This document shows positions 8,333 to 17,093 of a DNA stretch of 59,942 nucleotides, piece after piece. The position numbers and the translations under genes were made by a program. The DNA comes from Nitrososphaerota archaeon. GTDB lineage: Archaea; Thermoproteota; Nitrososphaeria; Nitrososphaerales; Nitrosopumilaceae. The stretch's first letter is position 1. The number at the start of each line of letters is the position of its first letter. The notes beneath the pieces were generated by a model. It did no database searches and was not told the origin of the DNA. It saw nothing but the letters and a program-made list of their open reading frames with translations. The DNA lies in NCBI GenBank assembly GCA_005877205.1, contig VBPL01000039.1, positions 1-59,942 of the forward strand, read 5' to 3'.

Positions 8333-9357
8333 TAACAAACACAAAACTAGAGACACAGAATTATGACAAAGTCACAGTAACTCCTAGATTTTGCTACTTT
8401 ACGTCTAAAGCTGATAACCAATCCACCCTTGAAAGAGAGGCCTCATACAGTCTCTCAAGAAAAAGGAAATTCATACATCCAAAATTTTTCTATGACAAAA
8501 CAGGTTCCGACCTTTTTGAACAAATCTGTCTGCTACCAGAATACTACCTTACAAGAACTGAAATGAAAATTTTACATGACATCACAAATGAATTGCCAAA
8601 TTACCTCAAAGGAAATTACGCACTAGTAGAATTGGGGAGTGGCTCATCTACAAAAACAAGAAAGTTATTGGAAGCTTTATCTTCGATTCAAAATCAAATA
8701 GAATACTACCCTATTGACATATCTGACATACTAAAGGACAGCTCAACTAGTCTACACGATGAATATGATAATCTGAAAATAACCGGAATTATTGACCAAT
8801 ACGAACCGGCGCTAGAGTTTATCAAACATATAGACCACCAGAAAAAAATTATCGCATTTTTAGGCTCTAGTCTTGGCAATTTTGAACCAGAACAAGCACT
8901 TGAATTTCTTTCAAGTATTCATAAATGTATGCAAAAAAATGACTTGTTACTATTAGGTCTTGATTTAGTAAAGGACACAAAAATCCTTGAGAAAGCCTAC
9001 AATGACTCTAAAGGTATAACTGCCAAGTTCAATCTGAATCTGTTGTCCAGAATCAACAAGGAGCTACAGGCAAGCTTTGATATAAAAAAATTTGAACACT
9101 TGGCAAAGTTCAACAAAAATCAAAGTAGAATTGAGATGTACCTGCGTTCGAAAGTAAACCAAGAAGTCTATATAACTTCTACCGGTTTCTCATTGAAGTT
9201 CAAAAAAGATGAATTAATCAGTACAGAATACTCGTACAAGTACGACATTCCACAAATAAAAGAGATGGCTCAAAAGACTGGATTCAATCTCCAAAAGATG
9301 TGGACTGACAAAAAGAATCATTTCGCTCTTGCCCTTCTTTCACTTCGTGAATTATGA
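8329..9357 (+). CDS. egtD: Histidine N-alpha-methyltransferase EgtD-like
   Basis: 342 residues, close to the usual size. It makes hercynine from histidine with three SAM. Visible motifs: the N-terminal S-L-S-R-K-R-K-F-I-H-P-K-F-F-Y-D-(K)-x-G-S-x-L-F-E-x-I, then L-P-E-Y-Y-L-T-R-T-E, SAM-binding V-E-L-G-S-G-S-S-x-K-T-R, and F-L-G-S-S-L-G-N-F. The start ATG overlaps the egtB stop (ATGA). The gene also overlaps the next by ATGA, so all three are likely co-translated. No egtA, egtC or egtE is in the window; the C-S lyase step would need an enzyme elsewhere. Confidence 0.92.
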   Translation: MITNTKLETQNYDKVTVTPRFCYFTSKADNQSTLEREASYSLSRKRKFIHPKFFYDKTGSDLFEQICLLPEYYLTRTEMKILHDITNELPNYLKGNYALVELGSGSSTKTRKLLEALSSIQNQIEYYPIDISDILKDSSTSLHDEYDNLKITGIIDQYEPALEFIKHIDHQKKIIAFLGSSLGNFEPEQALEFLSSIHKCMQKNDLLLLGLDLVKDTKILEKAYNDSKGITAKFNLNLLSRINKELQASFDIKKFEHLAKFNKNQSRIEMYLRSKVNQEVYITSTGFSLKFKKDELISTEYSYKYDIPQIKEMAQKTGFNLQKMWTDKKNHFALALLSLREL

Positions 9358-9608
9358 AAAAATGTGAGCACTTTGACGGCATAAATGAAAATATTGCTCC
9401 TAATACGAGGGTATGCGAAGAATGTGAAAAAGAGGGAACAGATTGGGTTGCACTGAGGCTTTGTTTGACTTGCGGACATGTAGGATGCTGTGATTCGTCA
9501 GTAGGTACGCATGCAACAAATCATTTTAAAAAGACTGGACATCCTGTAATGGTTGCTTTACCAAATTTTGCGTGGAAGTGGTGCTATGTACATAAGGCCT
9601 ATTCATAA
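9354..9608 (+). CDS. Stand-alone UBP-type zinc finger protein
   Basis: 84 residues, almost entirely a ZnF-UBP domain: C-x-H near the start, C-E-E-C, L-C-L-T-C-G-H-V-G-C-C-D, then H-A-T-N-H-F-K-K-T-G-H-P-V and W-x-W-C-Y-V-H. In eukaryotes this domain binds the free C-terminus of ubiquitin; in prokaryotes it occurs alone with unknown partners. The start overlaps the egtD stop by 4 bp, so it belongs to the ergothioneine operon. What it does there is not known. Confidence 0.85.
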   Translation: MKKCEHFDGINENIAPNTRVCEECEKEGTDWVALRLCLTCGHVGCCDSSVGTHATNHFKKTGHPVMVALPNFAWKWCYVHKAYS

Positions 9609-9734
9609 AACTAGTTTTAGAAGAGTAAAGATTGTCTGAAGGGAGATGGTATAAACAATTAAGCAACTACTCTTGATTGCAAAGAATAACTTTCAGTGAA
9701 TCCAGGCTGGACAATACTACAGTGCACCACATTT

Positions 9735-9923
9735 TTAATTTTCGTCTTTAAGGAGTGCTCTTATCTGCTTAACCAGCTCAGGACTGTTCTTGTGACCGTA
9801 CTCCTCAACAGCATGTCGTACTGCTATTTTGAGTACCTCTTCCTCCGTACCAGATATCGTTAAAGAACAATTGATGTCGCTTGGAAATTGTCTGCAATCA
9901 GCAACTTTTCTAGAGCCGTACAT
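9735..9923 (-). CDS. DUF1059 small protein
   Basis: 62 residues. The pattern C-x8-C followed by G-T-E-E-E-V-L-K-I-A-V-R-H-A-V-E-E-Y-G-H is typical of the DUF1059 family, found in many archaea and bacteria without a known role. It converges on the ergothioneine operon. Confidence 0.75.
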   Translation of the reverse strand: MYGSRKVADCRQFPSDINCSLTISGTEEEVLKIAVRHAVEEYGHKNSPELVKQIRALLKDEN

Positions 9924-10041
9924 ATCATTAGATTCTCTTTCACTTTATTATTGTTTATGTATTGACTTGGTTTTCCGGGAAACTGTAATCCAATAATGGT
10001 AGGGTTAGTATTTACGACCAAGGTGATAGTCTTTCAGTTAA

Positions 10042-10092
10042 GATGAAGCATTTGAAGCAGATATTGATGAAACCAAAGACGGCTATAGTTAG
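10042..10092 (+). pseudogene. Possible Ig-like domain remnant
   Basis: A short frame between two stops reads F-E-A-D-I-D-E-T-K-D-G-Y-S, resembling F-Q-V-D-I-D-A-T-K-D-G-Y-I near the end of the protein at 803-1930. The match is only about 12 residues, so it may be chance. Otherwise 9924-10355 shows no gene; a 69-codon minus-strand frame at 10137-10346 is Phe/Ser/Ile-rich and unconvincing. Confidence 0.25.
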
Positions 10093-10355
10093 AGGCAAGT
10101 ATGCTAACAGATAGTGAAATATCGATGAAACAACCATCATAAATTATTGCTAAAAAAATAAGGCACCATACTAGGGAGAAAAAAAAGTACAAAAAACCTT
10201 ACAAAAGACGATATAGAGAAAAATTGACCAATAAAACCTAGCTTGCTGTATCTAGAAATTGAAAGGTTCTGTAACACTTTGTAATAGATTTTGAATATCC
10301 AAAAAGAAGCAATTTTTATGGTTAGGTTTAGATTCTCTACGATCAACGTCTATTA

Positions 10356-10415
10356 CAACATTTTTGTCGCAAAAACGTCTTGAATGGATATATAATTTTT
10401 TGACCAAGTGTTGAT
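10356..10415 (+). promoter_or_regulatory. Promoter module copy 2 with TTTTGTCGCAAAA palindrome
   Basis: Nearly identical to the 60 bp before 5877, with the same palindrome, GTCTTGAAT block, TATA box (GATATATAAT) and ACCAAGTG, and exactly the same distance from the palindrome to the ATG. Sequence similarity ends sharply at its upstream edge. Confidence 0.75.
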
Positions 10416-10616
10416 ATGAGAACAATACCTACAATACAAAACAAAATCAAGATACAATCCAATGCCTGTTCTGGGAGTCGTAATACCATCTGGATATGTT
10501 ATAGGTGCAACTTGACCTTCAACCAAGAATCAATAGTATCTTTGCACGGTGATATAACAAAACACTCTGTCAGAAAGATTGAATTTCCAAAAGGAGACTT
10601 GAGAGTTGTCACTTAG
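10416..10616 (+). CDS. Small C2H2-type zinc finger protein
   Basis: 66 residues. The motif W-I-C-Y-R-C-N-L-T-F-x9-L-H-x5-H gives C-x2-C-x12-H-x5-H, a classical C2H2 pattern. A clear paralog at 34658-34792 on the other strand shares W-I-C-Y-R-C-N-L. The N-terminus M-R-T-I-P-T-I-Q resembles that of the zinc-ribbon protein at 5877, which has the same promoter module. It may be a DNA-binding regulator or an adaptor. Leaderless translation is likely. Confidence 0.7.
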   Translation: MRTIPTIQNKIKIQSNACSGSRNTIWICYRCNLTFNQESIVSLHGDITKHSVRKIEFPKGDLRVVT

Positions 10617-10715
10617 ACTACCAAACCCTCAAAGTAAGAAGATCCTCAAAGGACTAGAAACGGTTCTACGATCTCTTGTATTAGATTTTTGAATAATCCT
10701 TCAAGTTTCTGCAGT

Positions 10716-11039
10716 TTAACGAATTAATATATCAATGAATTTTGCGATAGGTTTTTGATAAGAAAACTGTTCCAACTCTTGGCTAATTGATTTTATTATA
10801 CCTCTGTAGGAATTCCCATACAAATCTTTGAGTATGACACTCAAGTACTCTGGATGGTCATAACAATCTGGAAGATAGCATTGATATCTTTTCTTTAGCT
10901 CATCTATCACTTTCTCGTAAGTGCCAGAACCTATATCCAAAAGAACTTTTTCAAGAACCACTGATACTAGGCCCTTTCTTACCTTATCATAACCGTGACC
11001 CTCCAGTAATGAGAGAATTCCTTTTGATTGATCAGGCAT
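10716..11039 (-). CDS. NitrOD5-like small output-domain protein, copy 1
   Basis: 107 residues, one of five paralogs in the window (with 21568, 24948, 29393 and 33276). Shared features are V-R-K-G-L-V-S-V-x-x-E-K-x-L-L-D-I-G, then R-Y-x-C-Y-L-x-D-C-Y-x-H-P-E-Y-L and a C-terminal helix ending in F-x-x-I-x-x. I recall this pattern from the thaumarchaeal domain called NitrOD5, an output domain of signal-transduction proteins; here it is stand-alone. The name is from memory. The conserved C-Y-L-x-D-C-Y pair may bind metal. TAGAACAAT, a half site of the element near gvpA, lies about 45 bp upstream of the start. Confidence 0.7.
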   Translation of the reverse strand: MPDQSKGILSLLEGHGYDKVRKGLVSVVLEKVLLDIGSGTYEKVIDELKKRYQCYLPDCYDHPEYLSVILKDLYGNSYRGIIKSISQELEQFSYQKPIAKFIDILIR

Positions 11040-11256
11040 TACTCATTATAACGAGTTTTATTTACTTAAGTAACCATGTAAGATTGTTCTAGTTTTTTGA
11101 ATCTGATTTTAGATACCATGGAAAATATCAATCTATTATTGCAGAGTGGAACGCTCCAAATTGAAGATGAAAAGACCAATCCCACGTATATCATAAAATA
11201 GTAAGGAACGTTAATGGATAAGTCTCAAAGAAAGAGTATTTGTTACTTTAGTTCAT

Positions 11257-12225
11257 TCAGTGCTTTAAAACAACGGCTGGGAATTTGATATAATCATCTG
11301 GTAACATTCCGTTTTTATCAAAGCCTGTTTGCACGACTGGATCAGATAGTCCATTTTGTACGTTTAGATTTTTATTTGTCTGAATCATTTCTATTCGTTT
11401 TACTCCAGCGTATTTGGAGAACTCATTGATGGCATCTTGCCATGTTCCTCCGTTGTCAAGTATTCTTTTCATAGCAATATGTCCAGCATCGAGTCTGCTT
11501 TGCATCAAATCAAATTGTCCAGCAAAGACTTTCTTTGTACTATTATTTTGAACACTGGATAGAAATCTGTCAAATGAATTCTTGGAACTGTTGACCTCAA
11601 CTTTCATTTGCAGCGATTGAAGTGCCTGCTCTTCAAGACTCTTTGTAATTAGTCTTTGCTGCTCAATTAACGCTAATTCTTTCTTGTCCTTTTGCAATTG
11701 AGCTATTTTTTGTTTAGAGTATTCGATTTCATTTAGAATTTTTTGAGCAACAGGGTCATTCTTTAGCGTAGCACCAGATATACTATAAGATTGAGATTGA
11801 TACTGTTGACTTGGTACCTGTTGATGGTTTTGTTTGGGTGCATCGACCAATTTTGCTTGATTGCCAACGCCAGAATTAAAGGCCGTAAAGTCAATGGGTA
11901 CTTGGTGTGAGTTTGCACCATTTAATTGCACCAGATCCCTTTGCAGATACTGTTTTGCAATTGCTCTTTGCTCTTCTATGAATTTTTGATCTTGCTGAAC
12001 CCCAAGTTGTTTTTGGTGTTGTTCGCTGATTCTCTGCTTTGAAAGTTCAATGTTTTGAAGAATTTTCATTGCGGCGGGGTTATTTTTTATCTCATCGGAA
12101 GCAAGAATAGTTTGGGTGTATCCGCTTCCAGTTGAAGCCCATGCCTGAGCTGTGTTTGATATAGCAACAAGTGCGATAAATGATACTGATAATAAACTGA
12201 TAGCACGTATTATCTTGCTTTTCAC
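11257..12225 (-). CDS. Secreted coiled-coil protein, paralog of 23064-23966
   Basis: 322 residues. A signal peptide covers about residues 1-30. Two segments starting N-N-P-A-A-M-K-I-L-Q-N-I-E and N-D-P-V-A-Q-K-I-L-N-E-I-E are internal repeats, each followed by a Lys/Gln/Glu-rich helix likely to form a coiled coil. The last 120 residues (F-A-G-Q-F-D-L-M-Q, then R-x-E-x-I-Q-x-N-K-(N/D)-L-N) match the end of the protein at 23064-23966. Probably exported to the pseudoperiplasm or surface. Function unknown. Confidence 0.75.
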   Translation of the reverse strand: MKSKIIRAISLLSVSFIALVAISNTAQAWASTGSGYTQTILASDEIKNNPAAMKILQNIELSKQRISEQHQKQLGVQQDQKFIEEQRAIAKQYLQRDLVQLNGANSHQVPIDFTAFNSGVGNQAKLVDAPKQNHQQVPSQQYQSQSYSISGATLKNDPVAQKILNEIEYSKQKIAQLQKDKKELALIEQQRLITKSLEEQALQSLQMKVEVNSSKNSFDRFLSSVQNNSTKKVFAGQFDLMQSRLDAGHIAMKRILDNGGTWQDAINEFSKYAGVKRIEMIQTNKNLNVQNGLSDPVVQTGFDKNGMLPDDYIKFPAVVLKH

Positions 12226-12489
12226 TTCTTTCGAATTTGGATTTTAAGCATTTAGTGATATGGTATAATAAAGCAGTAAGGTTAATTTACTAGAAAAAAA
12301 CGCATTGACTTTACATTTATATGAAACAAATTATGATGTAAAACAAGATTCATTGCATAATTTCTTAGCAAAGGCTGCAAGTTCGCTTAGATATCAAACG
12401 TAGGAAAGACATGTATCAGTCTTCTGAGATCTGCAGTCATATCATTTTTATATGAATTTTATATAGAACAAATTCATGCGGGACTGGGC

Positions 12490-12993
12490 ATGAAGAAAAT
12501 TAGTGCAGCAAAAAACCACCCTCTCAAGGGTATAATGATTGTGGCACTGGGTGTTACAGTAATATTTGTTGGATGCAAAGTGGCTTTTGGAACAGGAAAT
12601 CCATTTTATGTAGTAGCAAGTGGTTCCATGACGCCAGCACTTAATGTCAATGATGTAATCTTGGTTCAAGGAAACATTCCATTTGACAATATCAAAGTAG
12701 GAGATGTGATTGCCTTTATCAACCCAAGTGATCGTGGTGAGTTCATAGTTCACAGGGTTGCCCAGATACTAAATCAAAACCCGCTGGAGATTAGAACAAA
12801 GGGCGATGCCAATACAGGTTCCATTGCTGGAATAGACCTACCAATTACAAAATATGATTATATTGGTAAAGTTGCGTATGTGATTCCACAAATAGGATAT
12901 CTTGGAAAAATATTCATACCTCCACTCAATTATGTCGTGATTGCTTCACTTGTGGGAATCGTTGCATTAGTGCCATTTGCACGAAAGAACTGA
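12490..12993 (+). CDS. Signal peptidase I, archaeal Sec11 type
   Basis: 167 residues with N- and C-terminal membrane segments. Catalytic regions seen: A-S-G-S-M-T-P-A-L (Ser nucleophile), F-I-V-H-R-V (His in place of the bacterial Lys, as in archaeal and ER enzymes) and T-K-G-D-A-N-T (Asp). It removes signal peptides from exported proteins. Many such substrates surround it (11257, 13102, 18067 and 20012). It is divergent from the secreted coiled-coil gene. Confidence 0.92.
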   Translation: MKKISAAKNHPLKGIMIVALGVTVIFVGCKVAFGTGNPFYVVASGSMTPALNVNDVILVQGNIPFDNIKVGDVIAFINPSDRGEFIVHRVAQILNQNPLEIRTKGDANTGSIAGIDLPITKYDYIGKVAYVIPQIGYLGKIFIPPLNYVVIASLVGIVALVPFARKN

Positions 12994-13101
12994 AAACAGA
13001 TTTTTTGCTATCAGAAATCTAAGACAAAATGTCTCAGAATCATCCTAATTTTTTGAAGAACTCTATACTTTGTGGGTTTGATAGTATATTTAATGAGTTA
13101 C

Positions 13102-14529
13102 TCAACTTCTTGGTTCCAAAAATATCGAAATCACTTTTGTTAGTCCCCAGTTGGTTATGGTGATGTACCAGTTTCCTGTTTCATAGTAAGACGAAGTAGG
13201 AAAAGAAATAACATACGAACCATCGGCATTTGTGGAAACAGCGGTGTCGTATGTATTTCCAGACGGACTTCTTAAAGTAGCTTTGACAGTAGTGTAAGAC
13301 TTGCCGGCTCCTGAAATCTGAATCTGGTCTCCTTTCACGTAGATTGTTTTGTCAGTTTGTGCGGTAAATGAATACAGGCTAGACGAACTAGTAGAAGCCA
13401 TATAGATGGAGAACCCTCTACTTTGTCCTTGGTTAGTTAGGTTGACATACCAATATCCTGTTTCATACGACTGTGAAGTAAAATAGTACAGTTGGTAAGA
13501 GCCATCAGAACTTACTGTAGTTGTAGCAATGTACGTCCTTCCTGATGGGCTTGACAAAGCTGCGTTAACGGTAGTGTATGGTTGAGCTATACCTGAAACC
13601 AGAATTTGGTCTCCTGGTTGGTATATGGCAAGGTCAGTCTGCACGGTAAATGGATACACATTAGATGAACTGCCTGACTGCACACTCAGATAGAGTACTT
13701 TAGTTACTCCCTGATTATTTATTGTGACATGCCAAGATCCTCTCTCAAGAGGTTGTGAATCGGTATAAAACATGGCATATGTTCCATCTGGCTGAACTGT
13801 AGTGTTCGAGCTGTACGTCCTTCCCGATGGGCTTGTCAGAACGCCAGAAACACTACTGTTTGGCTTGCCTGTTCCAAAGACCTCAATTACATCACTTGGT
13901 AGGTATACAGCGTGGTCTGTTTGCGCATTAAAAAAATACAAACCAGACAATGTCACTGAACCTGAACTCTGGCTTCGTTCCATGATTGTAAATGGTTGCG
14001 AAGCGGTAAGTTGGCCTGAAATTATTTTAGCCTGATAATTTCCGGAGATTATGGCGCTAGGAAGTGACAGATTATAAGTCAGCCTTCCTGCAGAATCTGG
14101 CCTAGTCTGTGCTTGCATCACCACGTATCCATAATTATCAATTAATTGTACCTGAGCAGCCTTTTGTGGGTCAAGACCAACTGCAATAATGTATACTATA
14201 TCACCTTGAAGGTAAGCAGATCTGTCCAGGATGATTACAGGCTTTGCAGATACTAGAGCAACTTGTTGTGCTTGGTTTATTTTAGTTTCCAGATCAGATA
14301 ATTTTCCTCTAATATCTGATATGTCGCCCTTTAAGCTACTCAGAGACGACACATTATTACTTAGTGAATTGATTTGAGGCTTTAACGAATTAATGTCAGC
14401 AGAATAATTTGTTTGTGCTCGATCAGGTTTACCGAAAATTGTTGAATTTACATTAAATAATCCATACACCGTAGCAGAAGCGACCACAACGGCCAGGAGG
14501 CCTATAGTAACAATTGCGTATTTTTTCAA
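13102..14529 (-). CDS. Surface protein with coiled coil and tandem Ig-like repeats
   Basis: 475 residues. A membrane or signal segment at about 4-26 is followed by a Leu/Ser/Asn heptad-like coiled coil to about 90, a first beta-sandwich domain, then three repeats of about 90 residues. Each repeat holds F-x-x-Q-T-D-x-x-(I/V)-Y, G-D-x-I-x-(V/I)-x-G and L-x-S-P-S-G-x-T-Y. The repeats resemble MG2-type domains. The paralog at 35971-37131 has one repeat fewer. It is probably anchored by its N-terminal helix and faces outward; adhesion or S-layer association is inferred. Confidence 0.8.
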   Translation of the reverse strand: MKKYAIVTIGLLAVVVASATVYGLFNVNSTIFGKPDRAQTNYSADINSLKPQINSLSNNVSSLSSLKGDISDIRGKLSDLETKINQAQQVALVSAKPVIILDRSAYLQGDIVYIIAVGLDPQKAAQVQLIDNYGYVVMQAQTRPDSAGRLTYNLSLPSAIISGNYQAKIISGQLTASQPFTIMERSQSSGSVTLSGLYFFNAQTDHAVYLPSDVIEVFGTGKPNSSVSGVLTSPSGRTYSSNTTVQPDGTYAMFYTDSQPLERGSWHVTINNQGVTKVLYLSVQSGSSSNVYPFTVQTDLAIYQPGDQILVSGIAQPYTTVNAALSSPSGRTYIATTTVSSDGSYQLYYFTSQSYETGYWYVNLTNQGQSRGFSIYMASTSSSSLYSFTAQTDKTIYVKGDQIQISGAGKSYTTVKATLRSPSGNTYDTAVSTNADGSYVISFPTSSYYETGNWYITITNWGLTKVISIFLEPRS

Positions 14530-14685
14530 CGCTGTTATTATTTTGTTTTCAAAATATTTAGGGCTGACTTCTCTATCATACGAATCATGGTGTAGAAAAT
14601 TTTTAATACAATGTGGAATCGACAGTCGATACTTTAATCCGAAAAAATTCTTTATAATAGAACTTTCTGCTATAAGATTCTCGAC

Positions 14686-14976
14686 ATGAGTTTTATCAAA
14701 ATCTCTTTTTTAACAATTGATAATGTTATGCTTGATCCTTCAAAGCATGTATTTGTATCAGGCAATTGCTTTAGCGATAAAATAATCGCTAAACAGATTC
14801 AGAGTACACTTGAGAGGAGCAAGATTCCAACCAAAAATATTTCAGAAGGCCTAAACCTTGGAATTGCCTTGACTGGGGATTATTTAATTCGTTGTACTGG
14901 AAGCATGATTACGGTCTTTGAGATTGAGGTTAAATCCAATAGCAATTTTGCAACAAAAAGAATAGGGGAATTATAA
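14686..14976 (+). CDS. Hypothetical protein, 96 residues
   Basis: Begins M-S-F-I-K-I-S-F and contains V-F-V-S-G-N-C-F-S-D-K-I-I-A and N-L-G-I-A-L-T-G-D-Y-L-I-R-C-T-G. Alternating beta strands and one helix are likely, with no membrane segment. I do not recognise the family. A promoter-like TTTATAATAG lies about 30 bp upstream. Confidence 0.55.
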   Translation: MSFIKISFLTIDNVMLDPSKHVFVSGNCFSDKIIAKQIQSTLERSKIPTKNISEGLNLGIALTGDYLIRCTGSMITVFEIEVKSNSNFATKRIGEL

Positions 14977-15031
14977 GAATACGTAGTCACTCCGTTAAAT
15001 ATATAAATAGTTACTTAATTACTGAAATACC

Positions 15032-15343
15032 ATGGGTTCACCGTGGAAAGCCATTGCTGATGATAGCCGCAGGCAGATCTTGCTTATATTAAAAGACAGA
15101 GAAAAAAGGCCGGGCGAAATAGCAACGCACTTTGATTTTACACTCCCGGCTCTATCCACACATTTAAAGGTGCTCAGGGAGGCGGGTCTTGTAAACGAAC
15201 GAAAGGAAGGCCAAAACAGGTTCTATTCTATAAATCAAAAACAGTCGCTTGAAATGGTAAAGTTTTTTGAAAACATGTGGGGATACAAACTAGATTCGCT
15301 AAAAGAGTTTGTTGAAAACAAGGAGAAAAAAAGAAAACAATGA
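15032..15343 (+). CDS. ArsR-family winged-helix regulator
   Basis: 103 residues. The core reads D-D-S-R-R-Q-I-L-L-I-L-K, G-E-I-A-x-H-F-D-F-T-L-P-A-L-S-T-H-L-K-V-L-R-E-A-G-L-V, then G-Q-N-R-F-Y-S-I. The typical ArsR metal-binding Cys motif (ELCVCDL) is absent, so it is probably a non-metal member. The start codon lies about 30 bp after a TATA-like TAAATATATAA. The stop overlaps the start of the SRPBCC gene by 4 bp, a pairing found in many genomes. Confidence 0.88.
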   Translation: MGSPWKAIADDSRRQILLILKDREKRPGEIATHFDFTLPALSTHLKVLREAGLVNERKEGQNRFYSINQKQSLEMVKFFENMWGYKLDSLKEFVENKEKKRKQ

Positions 15344-15795
15344 CTGAAAATGAGGTAAGAAAGATAATAGAGATTGACGCACCGCCTGAGATCGTCTTTA
15401 AGGCATTAACAAACATTGAAGATCTCACACAATGGTTTCCGGATAAAGGAATTTTTGAGCCAAGAGTAGGAGGTAAAATGCGCTTTACGTTTCTTGCAAG
15501 TCCAAGAATGGATAGAGATCATTTGTTAGAAGGCGAGATTGTGGAATTTGTAGCAAACAAAAAATTATCCTATACTTTCATAGCAGACAAGACATACTTG
15601 CCAGATGGCATACCTGTTCCAGATACACTAGTGACCTGGAATTTAGAAGAAATAGGCAAAAACAAGACTAGAGTTAATTTGGTTCATACTGGATTTACTG
15701 AAAAAATGGCAAACATGTTCAAAGAGGTCACTGCTGGCTGGAATCACTTTGCTGGCAGATTGGTTGAATATTGCAAAAGAAAATCCACAAATTAG
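15340..15795 (+). CDS. AHSA1/SRPBCC domain protein
   Basis: 151 residues with the START-like fold of the AHSA1 family: I-E-I-D-A-P-P-E-I-V-F-K-A-L-T, W-F-P-D, G-G-K-M-R-F-T-F, and the C-terminal helix with G-W-N-H-F-A-G-R-L. Members bind hydrophobic ligands or act as co-chaperones. Translational coupling to the ArsR-type gene suggests the two control or sense the same small molecule. Confidence 0.85.
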   Translation: MTENEVRKIIEIDAPPEIVFKALTNIEDLTQWFPDKGIFEPRVGGKMRFTFLASPRMDRDHLLEGEIVEFVANKKLSYTFIADKTYLPDGIPVPDTLVTWNLEEIGKNKTRVNLVHTGFTEKMANMFKEVTAGWNHFAGRLVEYCKRKSTN

Positions 15796-15880
15796 CCCTA
15801 CTTTGATGCATACAGTAAAACTCTATAGCTATGGATCGCATCGTAAAATCTTTATTTTTTTAAATGATGCCACACCTTAC

Positions 15881-16078
15881 ATGAATTAAAAGTTAGAAAA
15901 TGAAAAATTCCACGTCCTTCAATCATTACAATTCTATAAACGTGATCTTGAAGATTCTCCTGATAATGAGGAGATCAAAATTCTAGAGAGGGACTTTAAA
16001 TCTAACTGCTGTTTTCATAGTATGAGGCAAACAGATTGTCTGGTGGATACATGTCATATGATTTCGCGTACAAATTAG
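15881..16078 (+). pseudogene. Possible small gene with a nonsense codon at position 3
   Basis: ATG-AAT-TAA is followed directly by 62 open codons of protein-like sequence (K-L-E-N-E-K-F-H-V-L-Q-S, then D-N-E-E-I-K-I-L-E-R-D-F). An AT-rich TTTTTTTAAAT block sits about 25 bp before the ATG, as in leaderless promoters. The simplest reading is a small gene inactivated by a stop codon at its start. Its last 28 bases overlap the slipin start in another frame, and those final residues may not be genuine. Confidence 0.3.
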
Positions 16079-16995
16079 TAAGTCAAAAGGGATCTGGCTC
16101 TCATGTCATACTAGGGATACTAGTTCTAGTCATAGGAATTGGCATCGGTCTCTACTATCAAAACGATACAATGATCTATCTTGCGATAGCTGCTGGAATT
16201 GCAGTTATTGTTTCAGCATTTCTAATGATAATAAAACAATATGAAAGAGCGATAATACTCCGTCTGGGAAAATACAATAGGCAAGTGGGGCCAGGAGTAC
16301 AGACGCGATTGCCTTTTGCAGACAATATTCTTGTGGTGGACATTAGGGAAAAGGTAAGCGAATTCAAGGCAGAAAGGATGCTTACAAAAGATAATGTCCC
16401 AGTAACCATCGATGCAATTCTTCGTTACAAGATAATTGAACAGCGGGCTAAAGACGCCATATTAAATGTGGAAAACTTTAACCAAATGATCCAGCAAGTT
16501 TCTCAGACTACACTCCGCAACAATATAGGATCTTCATTATTCCAAGATATTCTCTCAAAAAGGGAAGAAATCAACTCTCACGTAAGAACCATAATAGAAA
16601 GTGAAGCAAGTAACTGGGGTGTCGAAGTAACTGGCGTTGAGATTCGTCAGGTTATCATTCCGCAAGAGCTGGAATCTGCAATGTCGATGCAGGCTCAGGC
16701 AGAGCGCGAAAAGAGTGCACGAGTGACATATGGAGAATCCGAAGTGCTAGTTGCAAAGAAATTTGAAGAAGCTGCGCAGGTTTATTCAGAAAACCCTGTT
16801 GCCTATGCGTTAAGACAATCCAACATGTTGTACGAATCAATCAAGGTACAAGGAAATACCATAGTAATGGTTCCTTCAGAATCACTTAATTCTCTTGGAT
16901 TTGGAAACTTGGCGACTACCATCGCATATCTAGAAAGTACTAAAAAAGCAGTTCAAAAAGAAAAATCCAAGGCTGACAAAACAAAACAAGAATGA
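16051..16995 (+). CDS. SPFH-domain protein (slipin/stomatin-like)
   Basis: 314 residues. Two adjacent hydrophobic segments (about 20-65) form an N-terminal membrane hairpin or anchor. The SPFH domain follows: E-R-A-I-I-L-R-L-G-K-Y, G-P-G-x-Q-x-R-L-P-F-A-D, V-P-V-T-I-D-A-I-L-R-Y-K-I, and the coiled-coil helix with A-M-S-M-Q-A-Q-A-E-R-E-K-S-A-R. Slipins oligomerise in membrane microdomains. Usually an NfeD protease partner is encoded next to them; none is here. A TTG at 16036 would extend the protein by 5 residues. Confidence 0.9.
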   Translation: MSYDFAYKLVSQKGSGSHVILGILVLVIGIGIGLYYQNDTMIYLAIAAGIAVIVSAFLMIIKQYERAIILRLGKYNRQVGPGVQTRLPFADNILVVDIREKVSEFKAERMLTKDNVPVTIDAILRYKIIEQRAKDAILNVENFNQMIQQVSQTTLRNNIGSSLFQDILSKREEINSHVRTIIESEASNWGVEVTGVEIRQVIIPQELESAMSMQAQAEREKSARVTYGESEVLVAKKFEEAAQVYSENPVAYALRQSNMLYESIKVQGNTIVMVPSESLNSLGFGNLATTIAYLESTKKAVQKEKSKADKTKQE

Positions 16996-17093
16996 TTCTT
17001 CTTGTGACTATCTACTCTAAGAATACAACAGCAATAACAAGACGTAATTGAATTAACACCTAGCGGGTCTGAAAATTACCCTTGTTTTCAAAA

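Noticed and set aside
10137-10346. 69-codon minus-strand frame
   Set aside because: Phe, Ser, Ile and Leu-rich without motif, and it reaches into the promoter zone of 10416.
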